The position numbers were made by a program, and so were the translations under genes. The notes below the pieces were generated by a model, which saw only the letters and a program-made list of their open reading frames with translations, did not search any database and was not told where the DNA came from. Positions 37,262 through 45,320 of a stretch of 64,000 nucleotides of DNA are shown here, piece after piece. This stretch comes from Paraburkholderia phenazinium (GTDB lineage Bacteria; Pseudomonadota; Gammaproteobacteria; Burkholderiales; Burkholderiaceae). Location of the stretch: assembly GCF_900100735.1 (NCBI RefSeq), contig NZ_FNCJ01000022.1, positions 1 to 64,000 of the forward strand, in the 5' to 3' direction. Each line of letters begins with the position of its first letter. Position 1 is the stretch's first letter.

Positions 37262-37522
37262 ATGGACTACGACGCGATCACACAACTGACCACCAATGCA
37301 CTGACGCTCTGCCTGCTCGTCTCGCTGCCCGCGGTGGGCGTCGCCGCCGCCGCGGGCCTCCTGATCGCCTTTCTGCAGGCGGTCACATCGCTGCAGGACT
37401 CCAGTATCTCGCACGGCGTAAAGTTTTTGATTGTCACCGTGGTCATTGTGGTCGCCGCGCCCTGGGGGGCGTCGGCCGTCATGCAGTTTGCCCAGTCCGT
37501 CATGCGCACGGTGTTCCCATGA
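37262..37522 (+). CDS. hrcS: T3SS export apparatus protein HrcS (SctS)
   Basis: An 86-residue FliQ/YscS-family protein with two membrane helices (TLCLLVSLPAVGVAAAAGLLIAFLQAVTSLQDSSI and LIVTVVIVVAAPWGASAVMQF). Full length for the family. Starts three bases after hrcR and overlaps the next gene by four bases (ATGA). Confidence 0.97.
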   Translation: MDYDAITQLTTNALTLCLLVSLPAVGVAAAAGLLIAFLQAVTSLQDSSISHGVKFLIVTVVIVVAAPWGASAVMQFAQSVMRTVFP

Positions 37523-38268
37523 GCCTCTCACGCGTCAATGGGAGTCATGTTCCGAGCGACAACGGGACGGCCTCGCAAAGTACCTCGGAGGCCGCGGCAA
37601 CGCCCGGCCACCATCGCCATCACGAGCAGGTGAAGACCCACAAGAGCGGCAACCGCCCCCGCACGAAGCGAAGGCGCGGCGCCGATTCGCAGGACGGCGT
37701 CGACGAAAGCGGCGCCAGCGAAGAACTGCTGCAGATGCTCGAAGAGCACCTGCAACGCAACGCGGAACTGGTGATGCGCGCCGGTGAGCGGCGTGGCGGT
37801 GAGCAAGGCAACTCGGGCGGCGGACAGCAGGACGAGGACGAACGAGGCGCAGCGAGTAGCGCAGGTTTGTCACGCAGCGGCCGGCGGACGGCGAGCGGCA
37901 ACGCCGCAGCCAGCGACGCCGACGAAGCGCATCGCCGTGCCGAACAGGAACTCTTCATCGCACGCCGCGCGCAAGCCGAAGAACGGCCGCCCGCGAGCTC
38001 GACCTATGCGGTGCTGGCGACAATGCGCGAGTTCCTCACCCTGCCGGGTGCGGCGGCACACACGCCGCCGAAGCTTGTGGATATCCGTTCACGCCTGATC
38101 GAAGCCATGGGCACGCCCGTGTCGCGCGCGCCGGCACGGCAGCATTCGATCAATCTGTTGTTGCCGTTGATGCTGTTGAACCTCGAACGCGTACGCACCG
38201 ACGGTGAACGTGCGCTCGCACTCGCCCGACTCAATTCGCTGCTCGGCCGTCGCCGGGCAGGTGTTTGA
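37519..38268 (+). CDS. hpaA: HpaA-like T3SS control protein
   Basis: A 249-residue, charged, Gly/Arg/Ala-rich protein starting at ATG 37519 in an ATGA overlap with hrcS. Residues near 46-56 hold a basic run (RPRTKRRRG) resembling a nuclear localisation signal, which HpaA of Xanthomonas also has. The C-terminal half is helical (ALARLNSLLGRRRAG at the end). HpaA is secreted itself and works with HpaB in controlling effector export. Weak sequence conservation; gene order hrcQ-hrcR-hrcS-hpaA-hrcD supports the call. Confidence 0.75.
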   Translation: MSLSRVNGSHVPSDNGTASQSTSEAAATPGHHRHHEQVKTHKSGNRPRTKRRRGADSQDGVDESGASEELLQMLEEHLQRNAELVMRAGERRGGEQGNSGGGQQDEDERGAASSAGLSRSGRRTASGNAAASDADEAHRRAEQELFIARRAQAEERPPASSTYAVLATMREFLTLPGAAAHTPPKLVDIRSRLIEAMGTPVSRAPARQHSINLLLPLMLLNLERVRTDGERALALARLNSLLGRRRAGV

Positions 38269-38315
38269 ACACCGCGCGCAATCCTGCGCCGCACGATGAT
38301 GCAAGGAGTTCGCTC

Positions 38316-39332
38316 ATGACCAAGGAAATTCGTTTGTTGACCGGCCGCCACGCCGGCGCTCGCATAAAGTTGAATCCAACGCAGACGCGCATCGGCAACG
38401 ATCACGAAGCGGACCTTCAGATCAGCGACTGGACATTGCCCATGATGGAACTGAGCTACCACGACGACGGACGCATCTCGATTGCGGATCACGCGGCCAA
38501 CGGCCCGGCTGTGATGCTCGACGATTTCGTCCCGCAACGTTTCGACGACATCGTACTGTGCGTCGGCGACGCACACGCCGCCTGGCCGTCGGACATCGTC
38601 TTGCTCGAGTCGGTGCTTGCACCCAAGGGTTCATTGGCGGACCCAACGACGTTGACGGAGGCCGCAGCAGTCGAGTCTTTGCCGCAACCGGTCAAGCTTG
38701 CACGCAAGCATCGCGGCGTGCGCAACGTGGGACTCGCCGGGGCGGCGCTGCTCGCGATCGGCTGCGCAGGTATCGCCTTGCCGGCGGTGCTGCATCCGCG
38801 GGTGGACGGCTCCATGCACGGCGCGACGCCGCAGCCGACGGTCGACACGCTCATGAGCGCGCTACACCGTCTGCAGCTCGACGACGTGCAGGTCAAGCGC
38901 GCCGACGGACGCTTCGAGATCGCCGGCGTGGTGCCGGACAGCGCCAGCGAGATCACGGCGCACAACACGCTTGAAGCGATCGTGCCGGGCAAGCTGGTCT
39001 GGCGGGTCGGCTGCGTCGATCAGATTACGCGGGACCTGCAGGAGTCGTTGCACGACACCGCGTTGCAGGTGCACTACCTGGGCAAGCGCACGTTCGCAGT
39101 GGTTGGCGTAGCGAAGAATGCCGGCGCGGCACGCGCGACGCTCGAGCAGTTGCAGGGCGACCTCGCGCCGATGCTCGCCAGCATCGCGCCGCGGTTCACT
39201 GCCGACGACCGCATGGGTGCGCCATCCGACGTCGAATCGCTGCTGACCGTAGGCAATTTGCAGTACGTGGAATCGAGCGACGGCACCAAGCATTTCGCCG
39301 CGACGCAGGCCACGCCGGAAGAACTCAACTGA
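38316..39332 (+). CDS. hrcD: T3SS inner-membrane ring protein HrcD (SctD, HrpD5/HrpW type)
   Basis: A 338-residue YscD-family protein. ATG 38316 behind AAGGAG. An FHA-like cytoplasmic domain (KEIRLLTGRHAGARIKLNPTQTRIGNDHEADLQI, residues 3-95), one membrane helix at about 135-155 (VGLAGAALLAIGCAGIALPAVL), then periplasmic BON-like modules (VKRADGRFEIAGVVPDSASEITAHNTLEAIVP). With HrcJ it builds the inner-membrane rings. Confidence 0.92.
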   Translation: MTKEIRLLTGRHAGARIKLNPTQTRIGNDHEADLQISDWTLPMMELSYHDDGRISIADHAANGPAVMLDDFVPQRFDDIVLCVGDAHAAWPSDIVLLESVLAPKGSLADPTTLTEAAAVESLPQPVKLARKHRGVRNVGLAGAALLAIGCAGIALPAVLHPRVDGSMHGATPQPTVDTLMSALHRLQLDDVQVKRADGRFEIAGVVPDSASEITAHNTLEAIVPGKLVWRVGCVDQITRDLQESLHDTALQVHYLGKRTFAVVGVAKNAGAARATLEQLQGDLAPMLASIAPRFTADDRMGAPSDVESLLTVGNLQYVESSDGTKHFAATQATPEELN

Positions 39333-39364
39333 ACATTGAATCACGCACCGAACTGAGGAAGATC

Positions 39365-39613
39365 ATGTACGACGCCATGACCCCCGAATTGATCGACATC
39401 ATCGACAACGTGAAGACGCTCGCAGAACAAGCGCCCGCACAGCGCCGCAAGTTTGCCGACGCCGCGGCCGGACTCGAGCGCATCGCAACAGACATCGCAG
39501 CGCAAGCCGTCAAGCTTGGCGAGCCCATGCTGCGCCAGTCCGCAACCACGGTTGCGGACGGACTGAAAGCCGCCGCGCAGTTGTGCCGCGCGGCCATGGA
39601 ATCGGAATCGTGA
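39365..39613 (+). CDS. hrpD6: HrpD6-type small T3SS protein
   Basis: An 82-residue helical protein without signal peptide, located between hrcD and the pilin gene, where Xanthomonas has hrpD6 and Ralstonia hrpX. Residues 7-35 (TPELIDIIDNVKTLAEQAPAQRRKF) and the Ala-rich rest are amphipathic helices. In Xanthomonas oryzae HrpD6 affects T3SS gene expression and secretion; the role here is inferred from position. Confidence 0.75.
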   Translation: MYDAMTPELIDIIDNVKTLAEQAPAQRRKFADAAAGLERIATDIAAQAVKLGEPMLRQSATTVADGLKAAAQLCRAAMESES

Positions 39614-39738
39614 CCCCTTCAATCACGAAGCCGTCTTCCCTGTACGCGAGTGCAGGAATGCAATGCCCGTGTCCATGAGGTCACGGTAATCTTGCCCCAT
39701 CCCGGGGTCTGTTTTGACTTTAAATAAGGAGCATCATC

Positions 39739-39957
39739 ATGGCAGGTGGACTCTCGAAAGGCATTTCCGCAGGCTCGACCGTAGCTGGCGCAGCCGATAC
39801 CGCTTCGACCATTTCGCAAATGGAAGCCAGCACGGCAAGCTCGATTGCCGAGCAGGACGCAGCAACCCAGATGGAAAACGAGCTGAACAACGACGCGGCC
39901 AAGGATCAGCTGGCTGAAGCCGGTCCGAAGAACGCGAAGAGCCTGACGCAAGGCTAA
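39739..39957 (+). CDS. Hrp pilus subunit candidate (HrpY/HrpE-like, SctF)
   Basis: A 72-residue protein with the properties of Hrp pilins: very small, no cysteine, no signal peptide, a Gly/Ser/Ala-rich N-terminus (MAGGLSKGISAGSTVAGAADTA) and an amphipathic C-terminal helix with DAATQMENELNNDAAKDQLAEAGPKNAKSL. A strong ribosome site (AAGGAG) suits a structural subunit made in excess. Last gene of the hrcU operon, 125 bases after hrpD6, with a terminator right behind. Pilins vary so much that the identification relies on size, composition and place. Confidence 0.75.
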   Translation: MAGGLSKGISAGSTVAGAADTASTISQMEASTASSIAEQDAATQMENELNNDAAKDQLAEAGPKNAKSLTQG

Positions 39958-39967
39958 GCGGTATTCG

Positions 39968-40009
39968 GGGTGCGTTTTCGCGCCGCGCGGAACGCACCCA
40001 TTTTGTTTG
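39968..40009 (+). terminator. Intrinsic terminator of the hrcU-pilin operon
   Basis: GGGTGCGTT (39968-39976), 14-base loop, AACGCACCC (39991-39999), then ATTTTGTTT. A nine-pair stem with T-rich tail. Confidence 0.9.
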
Positions 40010-40052
40010 TATCGGCTGTCTCAACCTGTATGGCTCTCGCAGCCACCTCCCA

Positions 40053-40508
40053 ATGAGCCTCGAACGCCGCGACCAGTTGATCCGTGAGTTATGCGATCTG
40101 CGCGGTATCGGCGACGCGGAGCACGTGATCACGCATGGCGTTGTCTGCATCGACGATTTCGACATCGCGATCGACTACTTCGACGAGGATCCTGCTGCCA
40201 TCTACGTCAACTTCCAGTTTGGTGTCATCTCGGGTGGCCGCACGCTGCGCGTGTTCCGGCTGCTGCTGGAAGCGAACCTGTCCGTCTATGCACAGGACCA
40301 GGCACAACTGGGCGTCGAAGCCGAGACGGGTGGCGTCGTACTGGTGGTGCGCGGCATGCTCGACGACGATGCCGACGGCCCATGGCTCGTCGAGATGATC
40401 GAGCACTACGTCGAGCATGGCCGTTATTGGCGCGAGAACATTCTGCTGTCGGACGATGAGATGTTCCGGCATCTTTCCGACGGTGCGTATATCTGGATTC
40501 GTGCGTAG
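40053..40508 (+). CDS. hpaB: CesT-family T3SS chaperone, HpaB-like
   Basis: A 151-residue acidic protein with the Tir-chaperone fold pattern: an N-terminal helix (SLERRDQLIRELCDLRGIG), beta strands (VCIDDFDIAIDYFDEDPAAIYVNFQFGVI; RTLRVFRLLLEANLSVY) and a C-terminal helix (DGPWLVEMIEHYVEHGRYWRENIL). HpaB in Xanthomonas is a general effector chaperone that also blocks early translocon export. It is the first gene after the pilin terminator and 26 bases before a putative effector, so it could instead be that effector's private chaperone. No PIP box was found directly upstream. Confidence 0.8.
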   Translation: MSLERRDQLIRELCDLRGIGDAEHVITHGVVCIDDFDIAIDYFDEDPAAIYVNFQFGVISGGRTLRVFRLLLEANLSVYAQDQAQLGVEAETGGVVLVVRGMLDDDADGPWLVEMIEHYVEHGRYWRENILLSDDEMFRHLSDGAYIWIRA

Positions 40509-40534
40509 CGCGACGCGTATCGGTGCGCTATGCA

Positions 40535-41203
40535 ATGTCGGAAACGACAACGGCCACAAGCGGAGTACCGGTCGTGACCAGCAAGTTACCGGGCGCTTTG
40601 CTCAGGTTTGGGCGAGGCAATGTTGATACAGACGTTCGGGCGACCAACAACGAAAGCCGCTGGCGGATGAAGGCGGCTACCATGCTGAAGGACGAATTCT
40701 ATCGTCGCACTGGCCAACCCTTCGTCGATTTCAATACTCAGGCAACGCATTCGGCGGCCGCGGCCACCGTGTTTGGCGCCGGCAATTGCGGCGAGCATGC
40801 AAGCACAACTAGCGTTTACCACAGCCGCCGCCTTGAAGATCAGGAGACCGTGCATTACGTCAGTGGCCAGGGCCTCGGCCACGCGTGGGCACAAGCACGC
40901 TTGCCGGGCGCTGCGGACAGCGGCGAAGGTGAACGTACCGTCGTGATGGACGCATGGGCCAATGGACCGGCCGTATTGGCTCCGGATGCCCGCTTTGCAA
41001 AGCAGCGTGGTAAAGCTCGCAGCGTGATGCATTTCGACTCGTCGAGCGGTCGCGACGCTCGTATCGCGACCAACGACCTCGTTCTCGAGACGCGCGCGCA
41101 GGGACCCGCAGAGATAGAACGCCGGATTCGCAGTGGCGCGACACTCGCAGCCCGCTTTACCGCGTTCGTCGATTCGAGGTTGCCATCGGGAATCGGCGAC
41201 TGA
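40535..41203 (+). CDS. Putative type III effector, Cys-His-Asp hydrolase or protease
   Basis: A 222-residue protein starting at ATG 40535 (GTG 40523 also possible), 26 bases after the CesT-type chaperone gene. Three motifs in order resemble a papain/transglutaminase-type triad: GNCGEHAS (Cys85), LGHAWAQ (His116) and VMDAWANG (Asp139). The N-terminal 50 residues are Ser/Thr/Gly-rich without a signal peptide, typical of T3SS substrates. Enzymes of this superfamily cut peptide bonds or transfer acyl groups. No close family can be named without a search. It converges on the coiled-coil gene at 41263. Confidence 0.75.
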   Translation: MSETTTATSGVPVVTSKLPGALLRFGRGNVDTDVRATNNESRWRMKAATMLKDEFYRRTGQPFVDFNTQATHSAAAATVFGAGNCGEHASTTSVYHSRRLEDQETVHYVSGQGLGHAWAQARLPGAADSGEGERTVVMDAWANGPAVLAPDARFAKQRGKARSVMHFDSSSGRDARIATNDLVLETRAQGPAEIERRIRSGATLAARFTAFVDSRLPSGIGD

Positions 41204-41262
41204 CAAGCTGACGATGGGTGACCCGCGATTGAGGCGGGCCGACCCAACGCCTGCCGCATCGC

Positions 41263-43497
41263 TCAGTACGGCGACACCCACGGATGCAAATGACTGATCC
41301 GGGCGCCCTCGCCGCGTACCCATTCGATCGCGTACTGGCTGGTGCCTGTGCGTGCTTCCTCGATACCTCGCGCACTCTTGCGCACGCCCTGTCCAATCAC
41401 GCGACCATGATTGCAGAGCGCGTCGACGCGGTCGCCCGGATAGCCGCTCGCGATACGGTCAAGTTCGTGCGGGGTTCGGGCGAGCAGCGCCGATGCTGGC
41501 TTGTCTAGCTCGTGGCGCGCGATGTCGGCAATCACGCGCAACAGGCCCGCTCGCGAAAGGAACGTCCCCGTGCGCTGAACCCTGCCCGTGCGGGCGCGCA
41601 TCTTCGCGGCATTCTGGCCGAGGTGCACATCGACCACGCGACCGAGCGCCGTGCGCGAAATGAGTTTACGCAGTTCGGGACTCCGCAGCGCTTGCGCCCA
41701 ATGCTTCGTGAGCTCGCCTTCAAGATGGCCGGCTTCGTCGCCGCGCGTCGCGCGCTGACGGAGGTCCTCGTGTTTTGCTTCGCGCAAGGCGCCGATCTGC
41801 TGTTGCTGCGCGGCCAGATCCTGGGCGATTTCGTCGAGATCACTGGACGCCGTGATGTGACGTTCACTCAGATCCCGATAGGATTTGAACTCCTTTTCGT
41901 GCTGCTCGGTGTAGGACTGGATTTCGCCTCGCAGACGGCCGATGCGCACTTCGAGTTGATCGAGATCGGTACCGGCGCTCGCGGCCCGGGGCAAGCCGGC
42001 TGCCGCCGGCTGTTCGGCGCGCCGGGTAGCCGGCAACGCGGGCGCCTGGTTGAGTGCGGCGCGCTGCGCGTTGAGCTCGGCGACCCTGGCACTGTAGTAC
42101 CCACCGAGCTGCGGCGCTATCTGCTGCCCCATCTTCTCGATATCGTCGACTTCCATGCTCTGCACGAAGTATCTTTCCATCGCATCGATCATCGAATGGA
42201 ACGCTGCCTGGTGTTGCTTCAGATGCGTCACCATCGCTGCGGTCTGGCGAACGGCACGGCCCAGTTCCGTCGCGCTCAGCACCTGATCGCCCACTTGCGT
42301 GACCGTCGCGCCCTGGCGTTGCGCGGCGCACAGGTTGTCATGCGTTCGTTCGAACTCGGCGAGTATGCGTTTCGCAGTTACCTGAGCCGGTGCCTGGTCG
42401 AAGCGTCTTCGCACCGCATTCATCTGATCAAGCGATTTGCCACTGCGACGTCCAACGGTCGCGACGCGCAAGCTGGCCGCGAGGTCGATCGCGAGCATAC
42501 GCTCCACAGCCGTGCCTACGCCCTCGTTCGCCATGCTCGACACAGCGTGCATGAAGGCCCGGCACGCCCGCTGCGGCTCCGTACCGGAAGCGCCGATGTG
42601 CTCGAACGCCGCCTTCAACGCCATATCGAACTGTCGATCGGGATCTCCGTGCCGGCGCGCAGCACGACGCGAAACCTCCGGCAGATTGCGCAACCATGCT
42701 GTGACTTTCTCCTGCAGTTCCGGGCTGACGAAATCGATCGTCTCGAGCGCCCCAACCTCGGCAAGCGCTCGCAAGCCGTCTCGTTCGGCAACCGCGCTCG
42801 CTTCATCCGCGGCGGCGCTGCGGCTCGCGGCGAGCAGATCGATCTGCCGCGACAGCGCCGCAATGCTGCGGCTGTCGGTGGAGCGCCCTTCTTCACGGGG
42901 CGCCGCAGCCGGCGAGGGACGCGGCGCAGTCTGCGGATCGGACTGCAGTGCAGCGCCGTGCTCGCGCTCCAGCTGTTCGAGCCGCCGCGTCTTGCCTTCT
43001 AGCGAGGCAATCAGTTGCTCGACCACTTCGCGTGCCTGTTCGCACTGTCCGCTGAGTTCCGCGACATGGCGCGCCGCGCTTTCGTGTTTCGTCCGCAGGC
43101 GCCGCACGGTGTGCTGCAACTCGGCTTCGGACATTTTCGGCGCGTCGTCGGCCGCGGGCTGGCGCGGCGCTTTCAAGGTTGCGAGTTGCGCTTCCAGCGC
43201 CTGAAACTCTTCGGCAAGCGCGAGCACCGCCTGGGTGTCCCGCAGCCTCGCGCTGAACGACGCCGTAGCGTCGACGTCGTACTCCGGCCGCGATGCTTGC
43301 GGCGCCGCGCCGGTACGAGCGGAACTCGCTCCTGCATGCGTGGCCGTTCGTGCCAGCGGCGCCAGTCCGCCCAGTGCGGCCGACCCTGCGCCTCGAGTGC
43401 GGCGTGCCGGTTCAGCGGGAGGCTGCTGCGGCGCTTGCGGCGCGTCGTGAGCGGCGATCCCCTCACGGGGTTCAAGGGTTCGAACTGGCTGGACCAT
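41263..43497 (-). CDS. Large coiled-coil Hrp-operon protein, candidate effector (744 aa)
   Basis: ATG 43497 follows GAGG at eight bases. Residues 1-75 are Ala/Pro/Gly/Thr-rich and disordered (likely secretion region). Coiled coils lie at about 85-185 (ALAEEFQALEAQLATLK; RRLRTKHESAARHVAEL; LEGKTRRLEQLEREHG), 205-240, 450-490 and 520-590 (DLDQLEVRIGRLRGEIQSYTEQHEKEF). The middle (250-420) is globular and helical. No membrane helix and no recognised enzyme motif. It is the third gene of a leftward operon read from the PIP box at 44469. Confidence 0.78.
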   Translation of the reverse strand: MVQPVRTLEPREGIAAHDAPQAPQQPPAEPARRTRGAGSAALGGLAPLARTATHAGASSARTGAAPQASRPEYDVDATASFSARLRDTQAVLALAEEFQALEAQLATLKAPRQPAADDAPKMSEAELQHTVRRLRTKHESAARHVAELSGQCEQAREVVEQLIASLEGKTRRLEQLEREHGAALQSDPQTAPRPSPAAAPREEGRSTDSRSIAALSRQIDLLAASRSAAADEASAVAERDGLRALAEVGALETIDFVSPELQEKVTAWLRNLPEVSRRAARRHGDPDRQFDMALKAAFEHIGASGTEPQRACRAFMHAVSSMANEGVGTAVERMLAIDLAASLRVATVGRRSGKSLDQMNAVRRRFDQAPAQVTAKRILAEFERTHDNLCAAQRQGATVTQVGDQVLSATELGRAVRQTAAMVTHLKQHQAAFHSMIDAMERYFVQSMEVDDIEKMGQQIAPQLGGYYSARVAELNAQRAALNQAPALPATRRAEQPAAAGLPRAASAGTDLDQLEVRIGRLRGEIQSYTEQHEKEFKSYRDLSERHITASSDLDEIAQDLAAQQQQIGALREAKHEDLRQRATRGDEAGHLEGELTKHWAQALRSPELRKLISRTALGRVVDVHLGQNAAKMRARTGRVQRTGTFLSRAGLLRVIADIARHELDKPASALLARTPHELDRIASGYPGDRVDALCNHGRVIGQGVRKSARGIEEARTGTSQYAIEWVRGEGARISHLHPWVSPY

Positions 43498-43604
43498 AGG
43501 GTATCCTCGCTTCGGCTACGGCATCTCGCAATGCCAGTTCCGAGCCTTCAAAATCAGGAAAAGGTGGCAAAGCGCTTGCCTCTCGCCTGTCATCGGAGCG
43601 GGAC

Positions 43605-44177
43605 TCAACCCCCGACGAGCTTCGTGAGCACTGAGCTCTTGTGTACGACGAGACGCTTCTTGAAGTCGGAGAGTCGCCTCAAGCGGTCGTGACGCGCCTT
43701 CGCCGCGGCCAGCTGTGCCGCGTGGTGTTCGGCGTGTTCGGCGTGTTCGGCGTGTTCGGCGTGTTCGGCGTGTTCGGCGTGTTCGGCGTGTTCGGCGTGT
43801 TCGGCATCATGCGACTTGCGATCGGCAGACTTCGGCTGCCCCGGCTTCTGCGAGGCCGCGCTGGCATGCTGGTGGCGGTCAGGCTTTGATGCCTCATCGC
43901 TCTGCGGCACTTCGCCATCTGGTTCTGCACGACCGGCGCCATGACGATTCGCCTTCGGCAGCCCCGCGCGCGGCGGCGCGACCCGCGCGGCTTTCGTGCC
44001 GTGCTCAGCGAGCTGGCCTTGCGTGGCCCGCTTCGCAAGGCCCTGCAATGACGCGCTTGCGGCGGCCCGGCGTCCCGCCGGCTGCCCTGCAGGCTGCCGC
44101 GCAGACGTCGGCGTCGGCGTCGGCGACGAGCTGGTGTCGACCGGTACGATGGCGCGATGGTTCTCGATCCTGTTCAT
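43605..44177 (-). CDS. Secreted-protein candidate with (Ala-Glu-His)n repeat
   Basis: A 190-residue, very polar protein with a Thr/Pro/Ser-rich N-terminus, a Lys/Asp/His-rich middle and a run of about nine Ala-Glu-His tripeptides encoded by a perfect 9-base tandem repeat (43725-43805), then a basic helical end (AAAKARHDRLRRLSDFKKRLVVHKSS). Histidine-glutamate runs can bind metal ions or change charge with pH. No family is recognised. Second gene of the PIP-driven operon, seven bases after the small lipoprotein gene. Confidence 0.68.
   Translation of the reverse strand: MNRIENHRAIVPVDTSSSPTPTPTSARQPAGQPAGRRAAASASLQGLAKRATQGQLAEHGTKAARVAPPRAGLPKANRHGAGRAEPDGEVPQSDEASKPDRHQHASAASQKPGQPKSADRKSHDAEHAEHAEHAEHAEHAEHAEHAEHAEHHAAQLAAAKARHDRLRRLSDFKKRLVVHKSSVLTKLVGG
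43725..43805. repeat. Perfect 9-bp tandem repeat (GTGTTCGGC), nine copies
   Basis: Nine identical units on the plus strand, read as GCC GAA CAC (Ala-Glu-His) on the coding minus strand. Because the unit is three codons, copy-number change alters protein length without breaking the frame. Confidence 0.95.
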
Positions 44178-44183
44178 GTCGAC

Positions 44184-44387
44184 TCACCATATGACGAGAA
44201 GCGAACGGTCCTGAGACGCCGCCCTCGACCACCCCGTGTCGGCCTGACGAACCTTGCTGCAAGCCCCGCACGTCGACCTGAAGCGAACCTCCGAGACCGG
44301 CTGAGAACTGAACGCGCCAAGACAGCACGCGATCAAAAGCGGCAGTATCCGGCGCATGCGTCGGTGACCGAAACGTTTGGCGTTCAT
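44184..44387 (-). CDS. Small exported lipoprotein-like protein
   Basis: A 67-residue open frame starting at ATG 44387 directly behind an ideal AGGAGG six bases away. The N-terminus is basic (MNAKRFGHRRMRR), followed by a hydrophobic core ILPLLIACCLGAF with a possible lipobox (LIAC). The remainder is short and polar. First gene after the PIP box at 44469-44493 and the likely head of the operon with the 43605 and 41263 genes. Might be a pilotin-like or chaperone-like helper; no family resemblance seen. Confidence 0.5.
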   Translation of the reverse strand: MNAKRFGHRRMRRILPLLIACCLGAFSSQPVSEVRFRSTCGACSKVRQADTGWSRAASQDRSLLVIW

Positions 44388-44430
44388 CGTTCCCTCCTGA
44401 GCGAACCGTGTGAAAAACCATGACGTCCCG

Positions 44431-44493
44431 ATTCTCTGCGACATAAAGGCCGACCGCACCAAGCGCGCGCGAATCCGCGGAGACAACGGCGAA
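44431..44493 (-). promoter_or_regulatory. PIP box of the 44387-41263 operon
   Basis: Minus strand TTCGC (44493-44489), 15 bases, TTCGC (44473-44469); 32 bases on is GAGAAT (44436-44431), one base off YANNNT. Start codon 82 bases downstream of the box. Confidence 0.8.
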
Positions 44494-44503
44494 ACAGCCC
44501 ATG

Positions 44504-45076
44504 CTACCTGGCGCGTCGATCGAAGCCGGCGTGAACGCGACGTCGCTTCTGGTTAGCGCTGCCTGGACTGGAAGGCACAACGAACTTGGCGCCTTCGCAA
44601 CCCGCCATTTCGAAATAGACGCTGCCGGGCGGGCACAGATCGGCGATCTGAAATGCGCCGCTGGGGTTGAAGACGATCACATGTGTAATCAACGTAATCT
44701 GGAGCGAGCCGTCGGCGTATTGGACCGTCGAATCGTCCGATAGCAGAGGCACGGTCCAGCCTGACAGATTGGCGCGCGCCATCGCTTCGACGATTGCCGC
44801 TCGGGCCTCTTGCGGATTGGACGGCGACGGACTGGTCCGGTTGAGTTCCCTGCGCAGCCGGCCGAGCCGTTGTTTCGTTTCGGGTTTGCGCCCGGACAGG
44901 GGCCGAGGTCGACAGCTCCGCGCTTGCGACACTTGCGCCGCTGTGAATCCGCTCAGACTGCCAACGGCCACAGGGGCTGAAAGTACCCGCCGTCGCCTCA
45001 CATCCTCCGTTCGACTTTCGACCGGCACGACGCTCGCAGGAACCGCGCTACTGCCTGCCCGAATGATCTTCGACAT
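44504..45076 (-). CDS. PIP-box-associated hypothetical protein, perhaps frameshifted
   Basis: A 190-residue frame from ATG 45076 (MSKIIRAGSSAVPASVVPVE). The first 100 residues are Ser/Arg/Pro-rich; then a compact domain follows: NPQEARAAIVEAMARANLSGWTVPLL, TVQYADGSLQITLITHVIVFN, ADLCPPGSVYFEMAGCEGAKFVVP. The last 20 residues are very basic and look like a wrong-frame tail. Another minus frame entering near 44580 gives a plausible continuation (DVAFTPASIDAPGSMGCFAVVSADSRALGAVGLYV), so a frameshift in the last fifth is possible. No family recognised. Divergent from the very large gene at 45465, each with its own PIP box; candidate effector. Confidence 0.55.
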   Translation of the reverse strand: MSKIIRAGSSAVPASVVPVESRTEDVRRRRVLSAPVAVGSLSGFTAAQVSQARSCRPRPLSGRKPETKQRLGRLRRELNRTSPSPSNPQEARAAIVEAMARANLSGWTVPLLSDDSTVQYADGSLQITLITHVIVFNPSGAFQIADLCPPGSVYFEMAGCEGAKFVVPSSPGSANQKRRRVHAGFDRRAR

Positions 45077-45263
45077 AAGAATTTCGCCCTTTCCCAATTC
45101 CTGGCCGACATGTCCGGATTGCGGCAAACCCGAGCCGGATCGCCAGCCATCAAGCCTTCTGACGGCATCGCCTGCAATCGTCGGCGCGTGCCGCGCGAGC
45201 GGAGTCCGGCTGCCCGCAGAGCTTGATTGTCGCCGCCGCCGAATCTCCAGAACCCGCTTCACG

Positions 45264-45288
45264 GCGAATCGCCGGAGACAGGTGCGAA
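45264..45288 (-). promoter_or_regulatory. PIP box of the 45076 gene
   Basis: Minus strand TTCGC (45288-45284), 15 bases, TTCGC (45268-45264). GACAAT (45231-45226) follows after 32 bases, one base off YANNNT. Confidence 0.78.
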
Positions 45289-45320
45289 ACATCCGTCATC
45301 TCCCAAGCGACGCCCGATAT

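Noticed and set aside
36455..37531. 358-codon minus-strand frame across hrcQ-hrcR-hrcS
   Set aside because: Antisense to three certain T3SS genes; composition is Arg/His/Asp-rich, typical of a shadow.
39964..39981. TTCGG and TTCGC before the chaperone gene as a PIP box
   Set aside because: Spacing is 8 bases, and the second half lies inside the terminator hairpin.
43725..43805. Short regular repeats considered as a CRISPR array
   Set aside because: Units are 9 bases, directly adjacent and without spacers; they encode a tripeptide repeat.
44283..44307. GCGAA-N15-GAGAA as a PIP box for the AEH-repeat gene
   Set aside because: One core base differs and the nearest YANNNT is only 26 bases away; a better box exists at 44469.
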